Positions 23,081-34,508 of a stretch of DNA of 64,000 nt are shown one piece after another. The stretch spans positions 36,890,001 through 36,954,000 of the forward strand of contig CM060733.1 in assembly GCA_030704615.1 (NCBI GenBank). The letters run 5' to 3'. The translations under genes were made by a program, and so were the position numbers. Numbering within the stretch: the first letter of the stretch is position 1; each line of letters begins with the position of its first letter. The notes beneath the pieces are model-generated. The model searched no databases, had not been told where the DNA came from, and was given only the letters and a program-made list of their open reading frames with translations. This stretch comes from Takakia lepidozioides (Eukaryota > Streptophyta > Takakiopsida > Takakiales > Takakiaceae).

Positions 23081-24311
23081 CTGCAACAAGACGTCCACTG
23101 TCAATCATGAAGCAACCAATGCTGAAGGACCCAAAACACCTTCGCTGCTGCTCATTGAAACACAGAAACAGTCACCCTACAACCTCATACTGCTGTTTCC
23201 ACTGGGTTCTTGGTTAGGTGTCTACCCTAGATTGAAGAGTTGTTCCTTGTTAAACAAGCTTTTGATCGACAACAGCATTAAAGTGATGAGTTGTCATTGG
23301 CTTAACGGCCCTCGCATTGAAGACAGCTCAACAGACATGAACAAACAAACATAATAAAAACCAACATGAGAGGACTCAGTGCTCCTACTTGAAAAGTTAT
23401 CTGACAGAAACCACCCTCACAGACAAACTTTTCTAATACAAGCACAAACCAAACCTTCCTTTGTATCTTCCAGAAACTAAAGCTGACCAATTCACAAACA
23501 TCCAGTAGGTTTCTGAAAATTAACTAGAGAAATACAATCTTTCCAACTTAGCATGCAACTCATGGGCATGGGGGTGCAACACAAGACCAACAAGTGCATG
23601 AACAGCACTTATTTGATTTGCCAAGGGAGTGTAGAACAACCAATAACTTGGAGCAAGACAGCAGAGATTGGAATCCCAACCTTGACCATCCGTTGCCAGC
23701 AAAAATGTACTTGCGGGGAGACCAAAAAAAAAACCAGGTCGGAAAGAATGGGATTTGGACAATGTGTTGGCTCCTGCAGTGATGTAGCCACCAGCAAAGA
23801 TTGGGCAACTAAGAGCGGAACTAGACTATTATATTACGGAACAGCGGATCTTCACGCGTCAAGAACTACACGACAAAGGGAAGTTCGGTGTCAAAACATT
23901 ATAATCTTTCAGCATCACTTTGACTTTGTTTTCGTCGATTAACAGATCGGCTAGAGAGAGAGAGATCTGACAGATGCGCTGACTGATCAGAGTGATGTGG
24001 GAAAGACTAAATTCAGAGGCAGGAACAGAGACCAAAGGAGAACGAGAAGAATGTCTTTTCAGGGGGAGGTGTGATGGTCACTTGAGAAAGTTTACTGAGT
24101 ACTTACTCGAGCAGCAGGCGACGTTTCCTCCTTGATTGTACGCTTCCGAAAGGAACTCGTAAGGATACACTGTGCCTCTTTTATCGGCTGCTTGTCTGCT
24201 GCCGGCAACTCCGCATTTCTTTTATCCTCCACATGAGAGTCAACATTCAGCACTATTGATCGGAGGACGGAAACGATGAAGAGATTCATCGATGAAAGAG
24301 CTGTGTGCATG
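23081..24311. other. Unassigned DNA upstream of the truncated importin gene
   Basis: If the left importin were complete, further exons should appear here on the minus strand; none is recognisable. Minus-strand open frames near 23.5-23.8 and 24.1-24.3 kb match nothing I know. Somewhere here or further on lies the left copy's duplication edge, which cannot be placed because the right copy leaves the window. Confidence 0.45.
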
Positions 24312-24778
24312 CCTTTTTGCCCTCATTTTCTGCCTGAACCTTGCACTCCTACCACAGATTAGAGTTTGCCTCCGCATGAGGCTGAAAATGACTAAAACAA
24401 TCGCCACCATCCTGAACACGGTAAGAGCCCTTCATCCCTTGTTGTGAACTTTCATCCCACACATCACTGCTCCTACTTCGCACTTTCAAGAGCTTATGGT
24501 GCTTCCCAACACCACTTTAACAAATGCCCATATGTTTATAACATTCTCTGTTCCTCACTACAGGAAAAGTCTAATATTGTACCCTTGCATACTAGTTGGC
24601 TAGCTCACCCACAGAGCTACTGACTGCACTTTAATGACAAAAACACATGATAATAACACAAATGCAATGATCCAACCCTTCACTCGTATTACTATCCACA
24701 CACATTCTCTACATTATACCGCCCTACCAATTCTGGTACAAGTCTTATTACTACATCACAAATACCATACATCAGCAT
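24312..24778. repeat. Dispersed repeat unit, copy 3 (first part)
   Basis: Matches 11846-12420 with a deletion of about 100 bp after TTGGCTAGCTC. Continues, after an interruption, at 26191. Confidence 0.75.
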
Positions 24779-25653
24779 ATGAACTCCTCCTTTCATACAA
24801 GTATTACTCAAAAGGCACTCCCTCCATCCCTTCACAAAATAGACATAAGCAAATCCCTTCTCAGAAGAATGGCAAAGGCACATATCTCTTAGTCTCGTCA
24901 TATAGATTCTGCTCAAAAGCTGCAGCCTCTATTCCCACTTACACCAAAAATATACAGGCCTCCCCCTCCCCTCCCACTACAATACACCTATCTTACATCT
25001 ATCTTGGCATAAATACCTCTTCCCACCACTCCTAAATTACCATGACCAAATGCCTACCTGCCTCTTCTCAGATTTATCACACCCTCAGACAACATGTTTC
25101 TCTGTCAAATAATACCTGCGATGCTCTAGTGTAACATCTCTACTACCTCGGCCCACCACATTAACCAGATCATATGACTATGCTACACACCATTCACACA
25201 CATTAAACGACCAATTTTATAAAAAGTACGGAGTGCCAAGCACTCCATTGAGTGTGGAAAAAGCCATAAGGCCATCAGATCCATTGTAAGGATCTCTAAC
25301 CGTAGCCCCAATCTCGATACTGCTTAAGCCCTAACACTCACCATAACCCGCGGGTCACACAAGATACCTCAGATCCCACTCTCTCATCTGTATTTTACCA
25401 TACCTCTGCTAATACTACCAGGTAGCGCTATCTGGATTAGAGAATGGAGATCTTGCCCCACACAGGTGGACCTCTGGATTAAGGAAATCCAGCTTGTACC
25501 CACCCAATTGGTACTCTTTTTACTATGCAAAAAACCCTTACTGCACTCTCCAGCAGTGCTTCAGCTGTAAATCCTCCAAGACCCACGTACAAGCAGTACG
25601 ACATGCCGGAACCCCCTATCTTTTGGCCAAACCACAGATCACACCCCACTTTG

Positions 25654-26214
25654 TCAATTCAAGGCGAACCCTAAGTGATAACATAGGAGGAGTCGCTTCG
25701 AATCCACATCACCGGTCACAGGGAGGCGATAAAAACGGAGTAGCTCGTCGAGGGCGTCCTCTGCCAAGCGTATACATGCAACCTTGCTTGCCGGGAAGCG
25801 AGGGGGAAGGTTCCCTTCGTCATTCACCACTCCCTGCAAAGGGGAAACCAACGCCAGGGAAGAGTTTACTATCCTGGATAGGCTTTGCTGCTGCGTAATA
25901 CCCAGCCTTTGTTCCAAACGTTGGAACCCACTAGCTTGACTGACCTGCAGCGCGTTCACCTGTGCCTGCACCCCGGTCACCTGTGCCTGCAGCGCGTTCA
26001 CCTGTGCTTGCACCGCGTTCAACACATTCAACATGTTCTGCTGCGCTTGCTGCAGGGTCACCATGTTTTCCCGCATCGACTCCATGCTCGTCGCTATGCG
26101 TAACACTGCTAAGTTCTCCAGTTTGGGGACCTCTTCCCCCATAGTTTGCAAAGCTACCCCTAGGACAGGGACCTCGACTCCCATAGAGCGGAATGCTGCC
26201 CCTAAGGCTACCAT
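25654..26214 (-). CDS. Unknown protein with coiled coil
   Basis: ATG-initiated frame of 186 codons. Residues ~45-110 are Gln/Leu/Val-rich with heptad-like repetition (QAQVNALQAQVTGVQAQVNAL), indicating a coiled coil. The C-terminal 60 residues are compact (FPASKVACIRLAEDALDELL, then RFYRLPVTGDVDSKRLLL). I do not recognise the family. The start codon lies in sequence shared with the dispersed repeat (GGCTACCAT), so the frame spans a junction between repeat and inserted DNA. That makes a native gene less certain; it may be a TE-carried or captured ORF. 24779-25653 upstream (plus strand) has no recognisable gene. Confidence 0.45.
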   Translation of the reverse strand: MVALGAAFRSMGVEVPVLGVALQTMGEEVPKLENLAVLRIATSMESMRENMVTLQQAQQNMLNVLNAVQAQVNALQAQVTGVQAQVNALQVSQASGFQRLEQRLGITQQQSLSRIVNSSLALVSPLQGVVNDEGNLPPRFPASKVACIRLAEDALDELLRFYRLPVTGDVDSKRLLLCYHLGFALN

Positions 26215-26461
26215 TTTAGGGTGTTAGGTCATCAAGAAAATGCGAATTAATTAATTAGAGCGAATTTAGCACTACCCCCCCCCCCTAGTGCTAAATCTAA
26301 ACAGGCGCGCCGTTTTTGGGCAGCTGCCCGCGCCATTCTCTGCCATCGCCATTCTCATTCGCCATTTGCTTCTTCTTTGCTGTTCCCTTCTCCTTCGCGC
26401 TCTCTTTTGGTTTTAGTTTCTCTTGCTCTAGTGCTCCTGTTCCCCTCTCCTGCATTGCATC

Positions 26462-27986
26462 ATGTCCACCACAACTACGACGTCAGAGAGGTCAGAGAGT
26501 GCAGCTAGTGAGGCGGTGGATTCACATGCAGGTGAAGTACCTGCGACGCAGACTCATGATGTTGGGAGGAGACCTGGAAAGAGACCACGACAGACCAATT
26601 GGTCTGACAGTGAAAAGCACTGGTTTGCCGTGGCCAAGAAAGAGGAATGGCAGGCATGGAAGGAATCTTCTGCCCGGGGGAATATGGTCGTGGACAGGGT
26701 CAAGTGGGAAAAGGTAGTTCGATTCTTGGAGAGCCACAGGGTGAGGGGCCGGGATGTGGTCAGCTGCACCAACAAATGGAATATGATAGCAAAATTGTAC
26801 AGAGATATCCGAGGACATCAGCTCCACGCGACAGGCAATCAGGATTATTGGGGCATGGATGGTAAGGAGCGCGTAGCTCTAGGCCTTCCAAAGGCATTCA
26901 CCAAGGAGCTATACAGCGATATGGACTTTTTGGCGGAACGAGCATGCAATGCTCCGCGAGCCACTTCGAGCAGCATGCACATGCACATGCAGGTAATTTC
27001 TAATTTGCTTTGGTTGGTTCAGAATGTAGAAGTGGGAGCTGCCCAAATGCTGAATGAGGTGTTTTAGGTCTCCATGGTAGTTCTATGAGACGAATTACCG
27101 TGCCAAAGTAGAGTGCGATTCTTGAGGGTCTCTTTGAATGGAAGATAGACATCTAACTCTCCTTCTCTGTCAACAGCATAGACATCCTCCAACTCTAGTG
27201 CCCAGTCCTGCAATAAGCAACGACATAGTCACTACAAACTCCACACACCTCCGAGTAGTTCTTTTTGTTGATTGAACATACACAGGATATAAGCCCAATT
27301 TTATAAACAAAACCCTCTATTCTGTAGTGCTCATGTACTGTGTAATGTGCAAATAACTATCAAAGTTTAAACAGGGACCCCGTCACAGGATTGTAGCCTG
27401 TCTCTACACTTGCAAAGGCTGCAAGCTCTAGGTACTTTGTATACAATAATGCCAGAACATTCAGGGCTAGACCCCTTGGAACCCTCATGGAATCAATATT
27501 CTAGCTGACCATGAATTCAAATTTAAGTTCCATTTTCTGGGCATGCAGATTGCCATGGAGGTTGAGCCACCGATCATGCAAGTTGCGACCCCTACATCTC
27601 AGGTTGAGCTTCATGATCCGTCCTTGGAACAACCTGCAGCGGGTACTGAAGGATCGGATGCAAATGTCGAAGAACCTGCAGTTCCACCTCGAGGACGGCC
27701 TCCAATGCCACGTTACATGCGCACATCGGCTGCTCCCTTTTCGAACTCCACTGGAAAGAAAAAGAAATCAACGGCTGGCGCTGACCTTCTGAATGCATTC
27801 AAAATTGCGAGTGAGAGCATGGCTAAGAACTTGGAGGAGGAGCGGAAAGAGAAAACCGAAAGGTTTGAGAAGAGTTTACAGTTGCAAAAAACCATGTTCG
27901 AGTTGGAGGTAAGAAAGGCTGAGATCACTGTTAATGCAGAGCAAGAGGCATTAACGGATAGGAGGGAAGCATCCGTGGACCGATGA
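26462..27986 (+). CDS. Harbinger-associated Myb/SANT-like DNA-binding protein
   Basis: Two exons, 26462-26992 and 27549-27986, with a CAG|GTAATT donor and a GCATGCAG acceptor, both phase 0, give an uninterrupted ~322-residue protein. Residues ~40-130 form a trihelix Myb/SANT-like domain with spaced Trp residues (TNWSDSEKHWF, KWEKVVRFLE, CTNKWNMIAKLYRDI). The C-terminal third is charged and helical (LEEERKEKTERFEKS), likely a coiled coil. In PIF/Harbinger elements the Myb-like partner binds element ends and helps import the transposase. A basic KKKK stretch precedes the coiled coil. In contrast to the broken transposase, this frame is intact, so it may be recently decoupled or used by the host; expression is unknown. 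Confidence 0.75.
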
Positions 27987-29700
27987 ACCATGGTTAGTCA
28001 CTTTGGGAGACTTGTTGAGCATTTCAGGAATCTTGTGGACAAGCAGGGACGTCCAGGCCAACCCAATAGTGGAGATAATAGTTAGAATTCTTTGTTGAAC
28101 TGAGATGAATGAGGCACATGTAGCTGGGAACACCTATTGTGTCTTCCAGAGATGACCGTTGTATGACCTTGACGGCAATAGTGTGTGCAATAGGAAGGGT
28201 ATGTGCATATCTCCATCGAGTGACAAGTGAGCCATTTCTTTGACTGTGATTTTGAGACATTTGATAATCTCTTTCACTTTTGTGATCTTGGTTGTCAAAA
28301 AACGCAACTCACCCTCACTCTTGTGTTACCCTGGGATGTTTTGTTTCTTGACTGCAATCTACTACTTGCTTCTGTCACTGCTGGCACATGACATTTCACA
28401 TGGCAATTCTTCCATGTTGTCACTCGACAATGTAGTATTTGCTGGTTCTTACATGCATCTTCCCACTATCATTCTTCCTCTTCGTGTGTGCGATTGCACC
28501 ACTTCATTACGCTGCTCAGTGAGCAAGTAGCTCTTCGTTCTCTATGTATTGTGTGTGTGCGCATTTACGAATGTCGGTCATCATCCTTATCCTCATGTAC
28601 TCTAACCCTGAATCGCCACAATCACACCTTTGAAGTAGGGCTGCAAGCTTGGAGGAGATTTTTTTGGATCTTGACCTCTTCTCAGTGCTAGTTCTCAGGC
28701 TTGCACCCAGGTGTTGGGTTTTGTGGGTGATTAAGATGTTTGTGTATGAAGCCAGGGCCTGCAAGATCTCAAAATGATAGAAATGGTAACCAAGAAGAAA
28801 GAAATGTTGGATTCACACGTGTTGTTTGTGCACTGTTTCTACTGTTCATGGGAAACCTGTGTGCTTGTGTGTCTAGTTGGAAGAACGTCGATAATTTTGA
28901 CTTATTCATTTGTATGGTTGCGGATGATTGCCACCATTGTCTTTGTCTTCCTTTAATCTGGCTGATGTGATTGACCAGTACATTTTCTTGGACAAATTTC
29001 TAGTTGGTGGGTTAGAGTCCCTGGCATCCAAAGCCAATGTGAGATTGTTGTGATGGTGTGGACATAGGCAAGACCGTGCCGATGCTGTTGACATCCTCGT
29101 GAAGGATCTCAAGGTGTTCTAGTCCTCTTTTAACGAGGAGCAATATTGGACATTACCCAGCTTCTTAAAAACTTCAGGTTTGCCCAATGTTTTCTGAAAG
29201 CTCCCCCCCCTATCTATTGTATGCTTCATTGCCACGTAGGAGTGAGGTCTGTTGACTGGTCTCCTTAGGGATTGGCATCAAATGGCGGGTGTGTTTCCAA
29301 GACTTGCTAAAGCTGATTCTTGTCGGGAAATTAGAATTCTATGTTCAGCTTTGTATTGCTGGGATTTTCACTCATGTATGTTGCTCCAATGTCACAGGCA
29401 GAGAAAAGATACATGAAAAGATTTGTTTTCAAAGAGTGCTCACTTGACTCTTAAAGTTGCTAGCCAGTAGTTTCAGAGCTTTTGACTCTGAAAGCTTGCT
29501 GGCACAGGTAGTTGCCAAACACTTCAGGTGTTCAATGTTTGTCCTCAACCATCATGTGACTGACATTCCCCATTGTTGAATGTCACTAATGGGTGAACGA
29601 TTCCCTTACAACATAGATCTAGACATTCTCTCTCGAAGCAAGGACATAGCCCAAACATTGTGAATGATTGGCGGAGCGACCACATTAAGCAACTCTCGAG
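27987..29700. other. Unassigned DNA in the Harbinger interval
   Basis: Plus-strand small frames only; no domain recognised. Confidence 0.4.
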
Positions 29701-30790
29701 GTCAATGTGACACAAGAGCCTGTCATTGAACCAACACTTCTCAACCTCTCAAATGGGGCCTTTCAGAGTGCAGTGAGGCCTTTAAGACGAAGAAAACGTA
29801 CTACAGACAGCTCAGTAGGTGCCCAAGATGGTGGAACGGCACTGGAAAATAACTCAACTAGATCAGGTGGATCAGGTGGATCAGGGGAGACGATTTTACT
29901 CGCCACTGCCAGTGCTGATGGAAGGTAAGACCACACCCTCTTGCTTTCCTATGCAACAAAGATGCCTTTAGAACTGGGTTTTCCAGTATAGTGACATGAT
30001 TAAATAAGCCCGATACATGTATAGGGGTTGATGACCTTTGGCATACATCAGTTGTCATTGACCTTTGGCAGGAGGTCAAGCTGAAATATTATCTGTTCTT
30101 GTGATTGCAAATTAAAGCTTTATGGTCTTTTCAAGTGCAACTTTGTCATGTTGGTGATTGGCAAGTCCGAAAACCAGACAGGCAGAATGCATGTGCTGAA
30201 TTATCTAACGTTATTGATTTAACAACCCTAGGTTTTTGAGAACTTGTAACATTATAGAACATAGCAATCGTCCCCTTGCTGCACAAGACAGCATGATTAC
30301 ATGATCCCTGCCAAAACGGTCCAACTGTTGTTGTATACTAAACTGGCATGATCAATGTCTGAAGAAGATTTGAAAATTTTATGTTCTACCTCTGGTCACC
30401 ACCAATTGGACGCAGAGTAGTAGCATTGAGCAGAGCTCTAAAAGGCATGGTATGGTGGAAGTGGCTCTCTACACAGTCCGAAGTCTACCTTGTCTAAGGC
30501 TGAACGTTAAAATCAACATTCTCCCAGTCACTATAACATTCATCATTCCAATATTTATCCTTGGCAGGTAGCAGATGCAGATCTTGTCCCCATGAGTTCA
30601 TTTGCACTTACTGTATCGGAAGTGGTCCCAACAAGAGTGCTTTTGGCGGTTGGAAAAGGGTCGGGGAAAATTGTTGTGTGGGAATTTGACATGTCATGGT
30701 ATTGTTGCCAAATGGCAAGCCACTTGCGAGCACATGATCGAGTGATAAGAATCTACTGTCCATCAAGTGTGGTTAAGGTGACCATAGTCT
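29701..30790 (+). pseudogene. WD40-repeat gene fragment (two exon-like blocks)
   Basis: Block 29701-29924 follows an AG and ends at GTAAGA. It encodes a basic RRRKR segment, a Ser/Gly-rich linker and ETILLATASADGR, a WD40 strand. Block ~30570-30690 follows GGCAG and encodes VLLAVGKGSGKIVVWEFDMS, another WD40 repeat. The pattern recalls plant transducin proteins related to the WD40 subunit of TFIIIC, but the phases of the two blocks do not join directly (phase 2 to phase 0), so an exon is missing or the call is wrong. Probably a captured or decayed fragment. Confidence 0.35.
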
Positions 30791-31671
30791 CTAGAGTTTG
30801 ATCATCCTAGGTGAGATGATGAACCCTGTTATATTAGGAGATCCCATTCTGACATCATATTGGACGAAATCAATTAGCAGTCAGAAAACCAATACAGTGT
30901 CCATTGCCTGCACTCATTTATGAGGAAATTTACCCATTAAAGTATGCTCCTGATGTAAATACTTTTATCTTCCATGAAACAAGCAGCACTCATCTGGGCT
31001 CATGGTTATGGTGGTAGGTGACAAGACGGATATGGACGCATGATGGGCGACAGTGCATCATAATAGACATGTAGACACATAATTTTGCTTGCAACCCTTC
31101 TAGTAAGAAGGTGTGCTGCTAGCCATTGTTGCCAATTACTTCCTGGAATAAACTCTGGCTTTCCTCAGTCAATGACACTGCAGGTTCTAGAGAAAGATAA
31201 AGGTCTAGAGAAAGGTATCGATCATTGTTATGAACCTACTCAGGTTTCATGTACAGAGTGTCTAACTTCTGAGGGCAGGAACACAAAACTTGCGTTTTTA
31301 TCTCAGCCACCAACATTTGCAAGGATGTCGTCTGAAAATGAAGGAGAAGAAGAAAAAATGGAGAAAAAATGCAGTTGACCTACCATCACCCATTCACAAA
31401 TCTCCAAAGTCTCCCTGCCATACCCAGTACACAAACAGAGTACACATTAGTTCCCAACTAATTCTGAATTTCATCTTCATGCTCAAGCAACACGGTCTCT
31501 TTTTCAAACTTCAGACCCTTGATTTCAGATTTGGAGACGTTAAAATATGTTTGTGTGAAAGGTGATCATGCTCTCATATGGCCACAAAAGAATCCATGAA
31601 ATGTCAAAAAAAAAGAATCCTCGAAAGCACTAACCTTATCATGCGTGTAAAATGTGACGACAAACAATCTC
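30791..31671. other. Unassigned DNA
   Basis: No gene recognised between the WD40 fragment and the transposase stop codon. Confidence 0.4.
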
Positions 31672-32993
31672 TCATAGCTCAGCACCTATATACAGGCCCC
31701 TATTGACAGCTGGCTCTTGATCATGAGCTAGGTGATCTCGCTCCCTGATTGCTTCAAGCGCATCCATCTCGTTGAATACATCCTCAAAATCCACTTCTTT
31801 GAAGTCCACAAGTATGTTGTAAAGGATGCAACATGCATGGACCACCTGTGGTAGAAATTTAATATCAAGGCCACTTCTCCAACCCACTTCTTTGAAAGGT
31901 ACCTTTGAGCCGTCCAAATGCAATCTCAGCATAAATCCTCGTTTTTTACAACTGATGGTTGAACACGGTCTTGGCTCTAGAGAGTGCTGGAGCATTGGCA
32001 GCTCTTTTGTAGCTAGGGACAGCCAAGGAAGGCAGGGATATATGGCATCCCCGAGAATGATAGGTGGGATAGTCTGGCCATTGTCCAAAATAACACTTTC
32101 TCCCCGCAATATAGTTCCTTGAGAAGCCGGATAGAAGAGTGGGGAGTTGCGCAACACTCTCGAGTCATTCATACTTCCCGGCTCCCCAACATAAATATTT
32201 ACAAATTTTGCACCAGGATTGACAATACCCTGCAACACCATTGAGTAGTATCCAAGTCTATTGCGATAGTCGAGTTTGATATTGTTTGCAGGGGCTTGAA
32301 TCCTGATTTGCGTACAATCGATTACACCCACTACATTTGGAATTCCAGATCTACGTTCGTTTTCGAGCATGGATGTCTTTAGGGTATCACCAGCCTCCCA
32401 TCGAAGGTGGTGACCTAACAAAGACACAATAGCAGGTACAACTTGATGTAAGAGCTCATATAGTGTCGCTGCACCAATTCCAAATGCTTCTATTATTTCA
32501 ACAGTAGTTGTTGCCCATATCAATTTGTACAATACAGCCCCGACCTGCATGGGAACAGATAAGCATTTGCGATAATTAGTGTCTTGCAGAGATATCGAAG
32601 GAGCAAGAGCATTGCATAGCCAGTTGAAGGTACCTGAACTCATTTTCATGATCATGAGCCATCGAGCATCATCATACTCCAATAGAAATTCCTGAAACCA
32701 TGCTCGAGACCTATGCTTCACCCACATCCCAGATGAAATACAACCTCTAGGTTTGCAAAACTTGATAATGAAAAGTGTGTCAAGCGCTGAATGCCATTGC
32801 TGGATGCATTGGTCAAGGGAATCATCTTTGTCCACGTCCATTCCATGGACTTGGGAAAGTGACGCATCCACATGCAACTTGGTGTCTTGGACCCTAACCC
32901 AAAGAGCTCTGGAAACTGATCCATCATGTATTGCATGAGGACGAGAATCTCAGCAAATGCTAAGAAGACATCCTTGTCCATCATGGGTTCCAT
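31672..32993 (-). pseudogene. PIF/Harbinger DDE transposase (HARBI1-like), frameshifted
   Basis: Starts at ATG 32993 (MEPMMDKDVFLAF...), shifts frame near 32885, then runs through the helical N-domain (KHRSRAWFQEFLLEYDDARW, FGIGAATLYELLHQV) into the DDE core. The first Asp is in GVIDCTQIRI, the second in GSMNDSRVLRNSP, and the YPCLPWL motif follows. The third acidic residue is encoded in another frame (YAEIAFGRLKG, about 31915-31950), reached by a shift near 32018 and left by another near 31905. A TAA also lies in that skipped frame near 31953. The end (LPQVVHACCILYNIL) is typical. The enzyme would cut and paste DNA with the Myb-like partner; three frameshifts make it inactive as written. Confidence 0.85.
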
Positions 32994-33672
32994 CCTGTGA
33001 GTTAGGCCCCCACCTCTTGCTTGGAAAATAGAATATGATAGCCTTCTTGTCCCAAAATGATCAATAGTTGCTCTCCAAATTCATGTTTCCCAACACGCAT
33101 AAAAGCACTGGGATTACAAACACCATTGCCAACAAGTCTGCGCACCAAGGGTGTAGACCTGCGCCACCCACCATAGCATTATATTTATACATTGCAAAGA
33201 CCAGGAGAGCAAAGATCGAAAAGAGATCAAGGAACTTCCGAGATTAAGTCAGAACCTTGTCTCTTGCAATTGGCAAAATGATACAACTGAAGTCAAATCA
33301 ACGAAGTGGCCTTTGTGACCCTTCCAACCCAAGTGACTCCTCAGCTCGAGCTACCAAAAACCTGATCCAGCAGTGCTTGAAAGCCTCGAGTACATTGTGC
33401 TCCTGGCCCAAATGTGCTCCTGGCTCGTGATCTTGTCTCGTCGTTGCTCCTTTGGCTATGGCGAAAAAGAAAGAGGCGCGAGAAAATGGCGAGAGGAAGT
33501 TGGGCAGGGGCAGGCAAACGTATGTTTAAAACTAACAATATGCACTTAAACACATGTTAAGCTAAAATGTTGGTGCGGCAGGGATATTGTTCGTTGGAGC
33601 AGCTGTTATGAAAACGGGGTTGCTAACCGTTAGCAGGTGTTCTACGCTAACAACCAGGTGCGGCGGGGGCCT

Positions 33673-33905
33673 AAGCAGTTTATAGTCTAATTATTAGTGC
33701 TAATCTGCGGAATCGAGTCTGCAGGAAGTGTGGTATGACCAGGATTTGTGAACTGTCAGTGAGAAAGGGCCAAAGATGAGGCTCAAAGGTAAGCCAACAC
33801 TCCAAAAACCCCATGTTAGGACTATCCTAGCCCCTATTTCCATTTCTATCGTGTGGGTAGGAACTCTCTTTCCTTCCCATGATTTCCCCAACATATTTCT
33901 ATTAA
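33673..33905. repeat. Dispersed repeat unit, copy 3 (last part)
   Basis: Matches 12496-12770 and 53077-53350 from CTAAGCAGTTTATAGTC onward. Marks the right side of the Harbinger interval. Confidence 0.8.
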
Positions 33906-34345
33906 CATAGACTAGGGTAGCATGTGTCCAATGTCCAATAGACTAGGGTAGCCCAAGTGTCCAATGTCATCTAAGTCATCCAAGTCTAGTTTTTTTTTTT
34001 TTTCCACAAAGCCTACGACCGGATTTGAACCGGAGACCTTTCCCTTGATATCTCTCTTGTCGAGGCACCAACCATTGTCCCAGGAAAGCCCACTTTGCAA
34101 TTTTTCATGAATTTCCAACTACCCAAAGTACTTGAAATTCCACATCTCCCACACTGCAGGTCCAAAAATCGTGAGACCAAGCCCGTGCACCCCTCCTCGT
34201 CGAGGGCTTTCCAACGGGACCAAGCACTAGCGCTGGGGCCTTGCGGTTTGGGACATCTCAACGCTACAAAACAAAACAAAACAAACAAACAAACCGACAA
34301 ACCGGCTTGCTTCATATATTGACTAGGGTAGCCTGTGCCTGTGCC
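33906..34345 (-). mobile_element. tRNA-related retroelement with poly(A) tail (SINE-like)
   Basis: On the minus strand GGGACAATGGTTGGTGCC (A-box-like, 34064-34082) is followed by CCGGTTCAAATCCGG, a perfect T-arm hairpin containing a B box (34017-34031), then GTAGGC and a poly(A) run (poly(T) 33990-34003 on the plus strand). About 220 bp of non-tRNA sequence lies 5' of the tRNA-like part, so it is not a textbook head-first SINE. The phrase GACTAGGGTAGC occurs near 33910, 33940 and 34320, i.e. on both sides. Confidence 0.5.
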
Positions 34346-34508
34346 GTTGTAGCCTGTGCCGTCGACAAGGCCAGCTTAAGGCAACTAGAAGAAGAGCTAA
34401 GCACAACCTGATGTAGATGGTGGAACAAGAATATGAGTTGTTTCATGCTATCCCTATGTCAAAAATGCGTACTGAAATAGTGAGAGGGTTTGTTGTGGTG
34501 GGTGTGTT

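Larger units (their letters stand above)
26250..33672. mobile_element. Probable PIF/Harbinger element (limits approximate)
   Basis: The two hallmark genes of this superfamily are present and convergent: a Myb/SANT-like DNA-binding gene (26462-27986, plus) and a DDE transposase (31672-32993, minus). Both flanks belong to one interrupted copy of the dispersed repeat (…AAAATGCGA at left, CTAAGCAGTTTATAG at right), which brackets the insertion. I could not identify matching terminal inverted repeats or a TTA/TAA target duplication, so exact ends are unknown. The region also contains a WD40 fragment, so other insertions or captured DNA may be nested. Confidence 0.55.

Noticed and set aside
26250-26330. 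Harbinger terminal inverted repeat
   Set aside because: Compared with the reverse complement of 33530-33690; no convincing match was found.
34009-34095. Functional tRNA gene on the minus strand
   Set aside because: T arm is good but D arm and acceptor stem are poor, and a poly(A) run follows directly, pointing to a retroelement.
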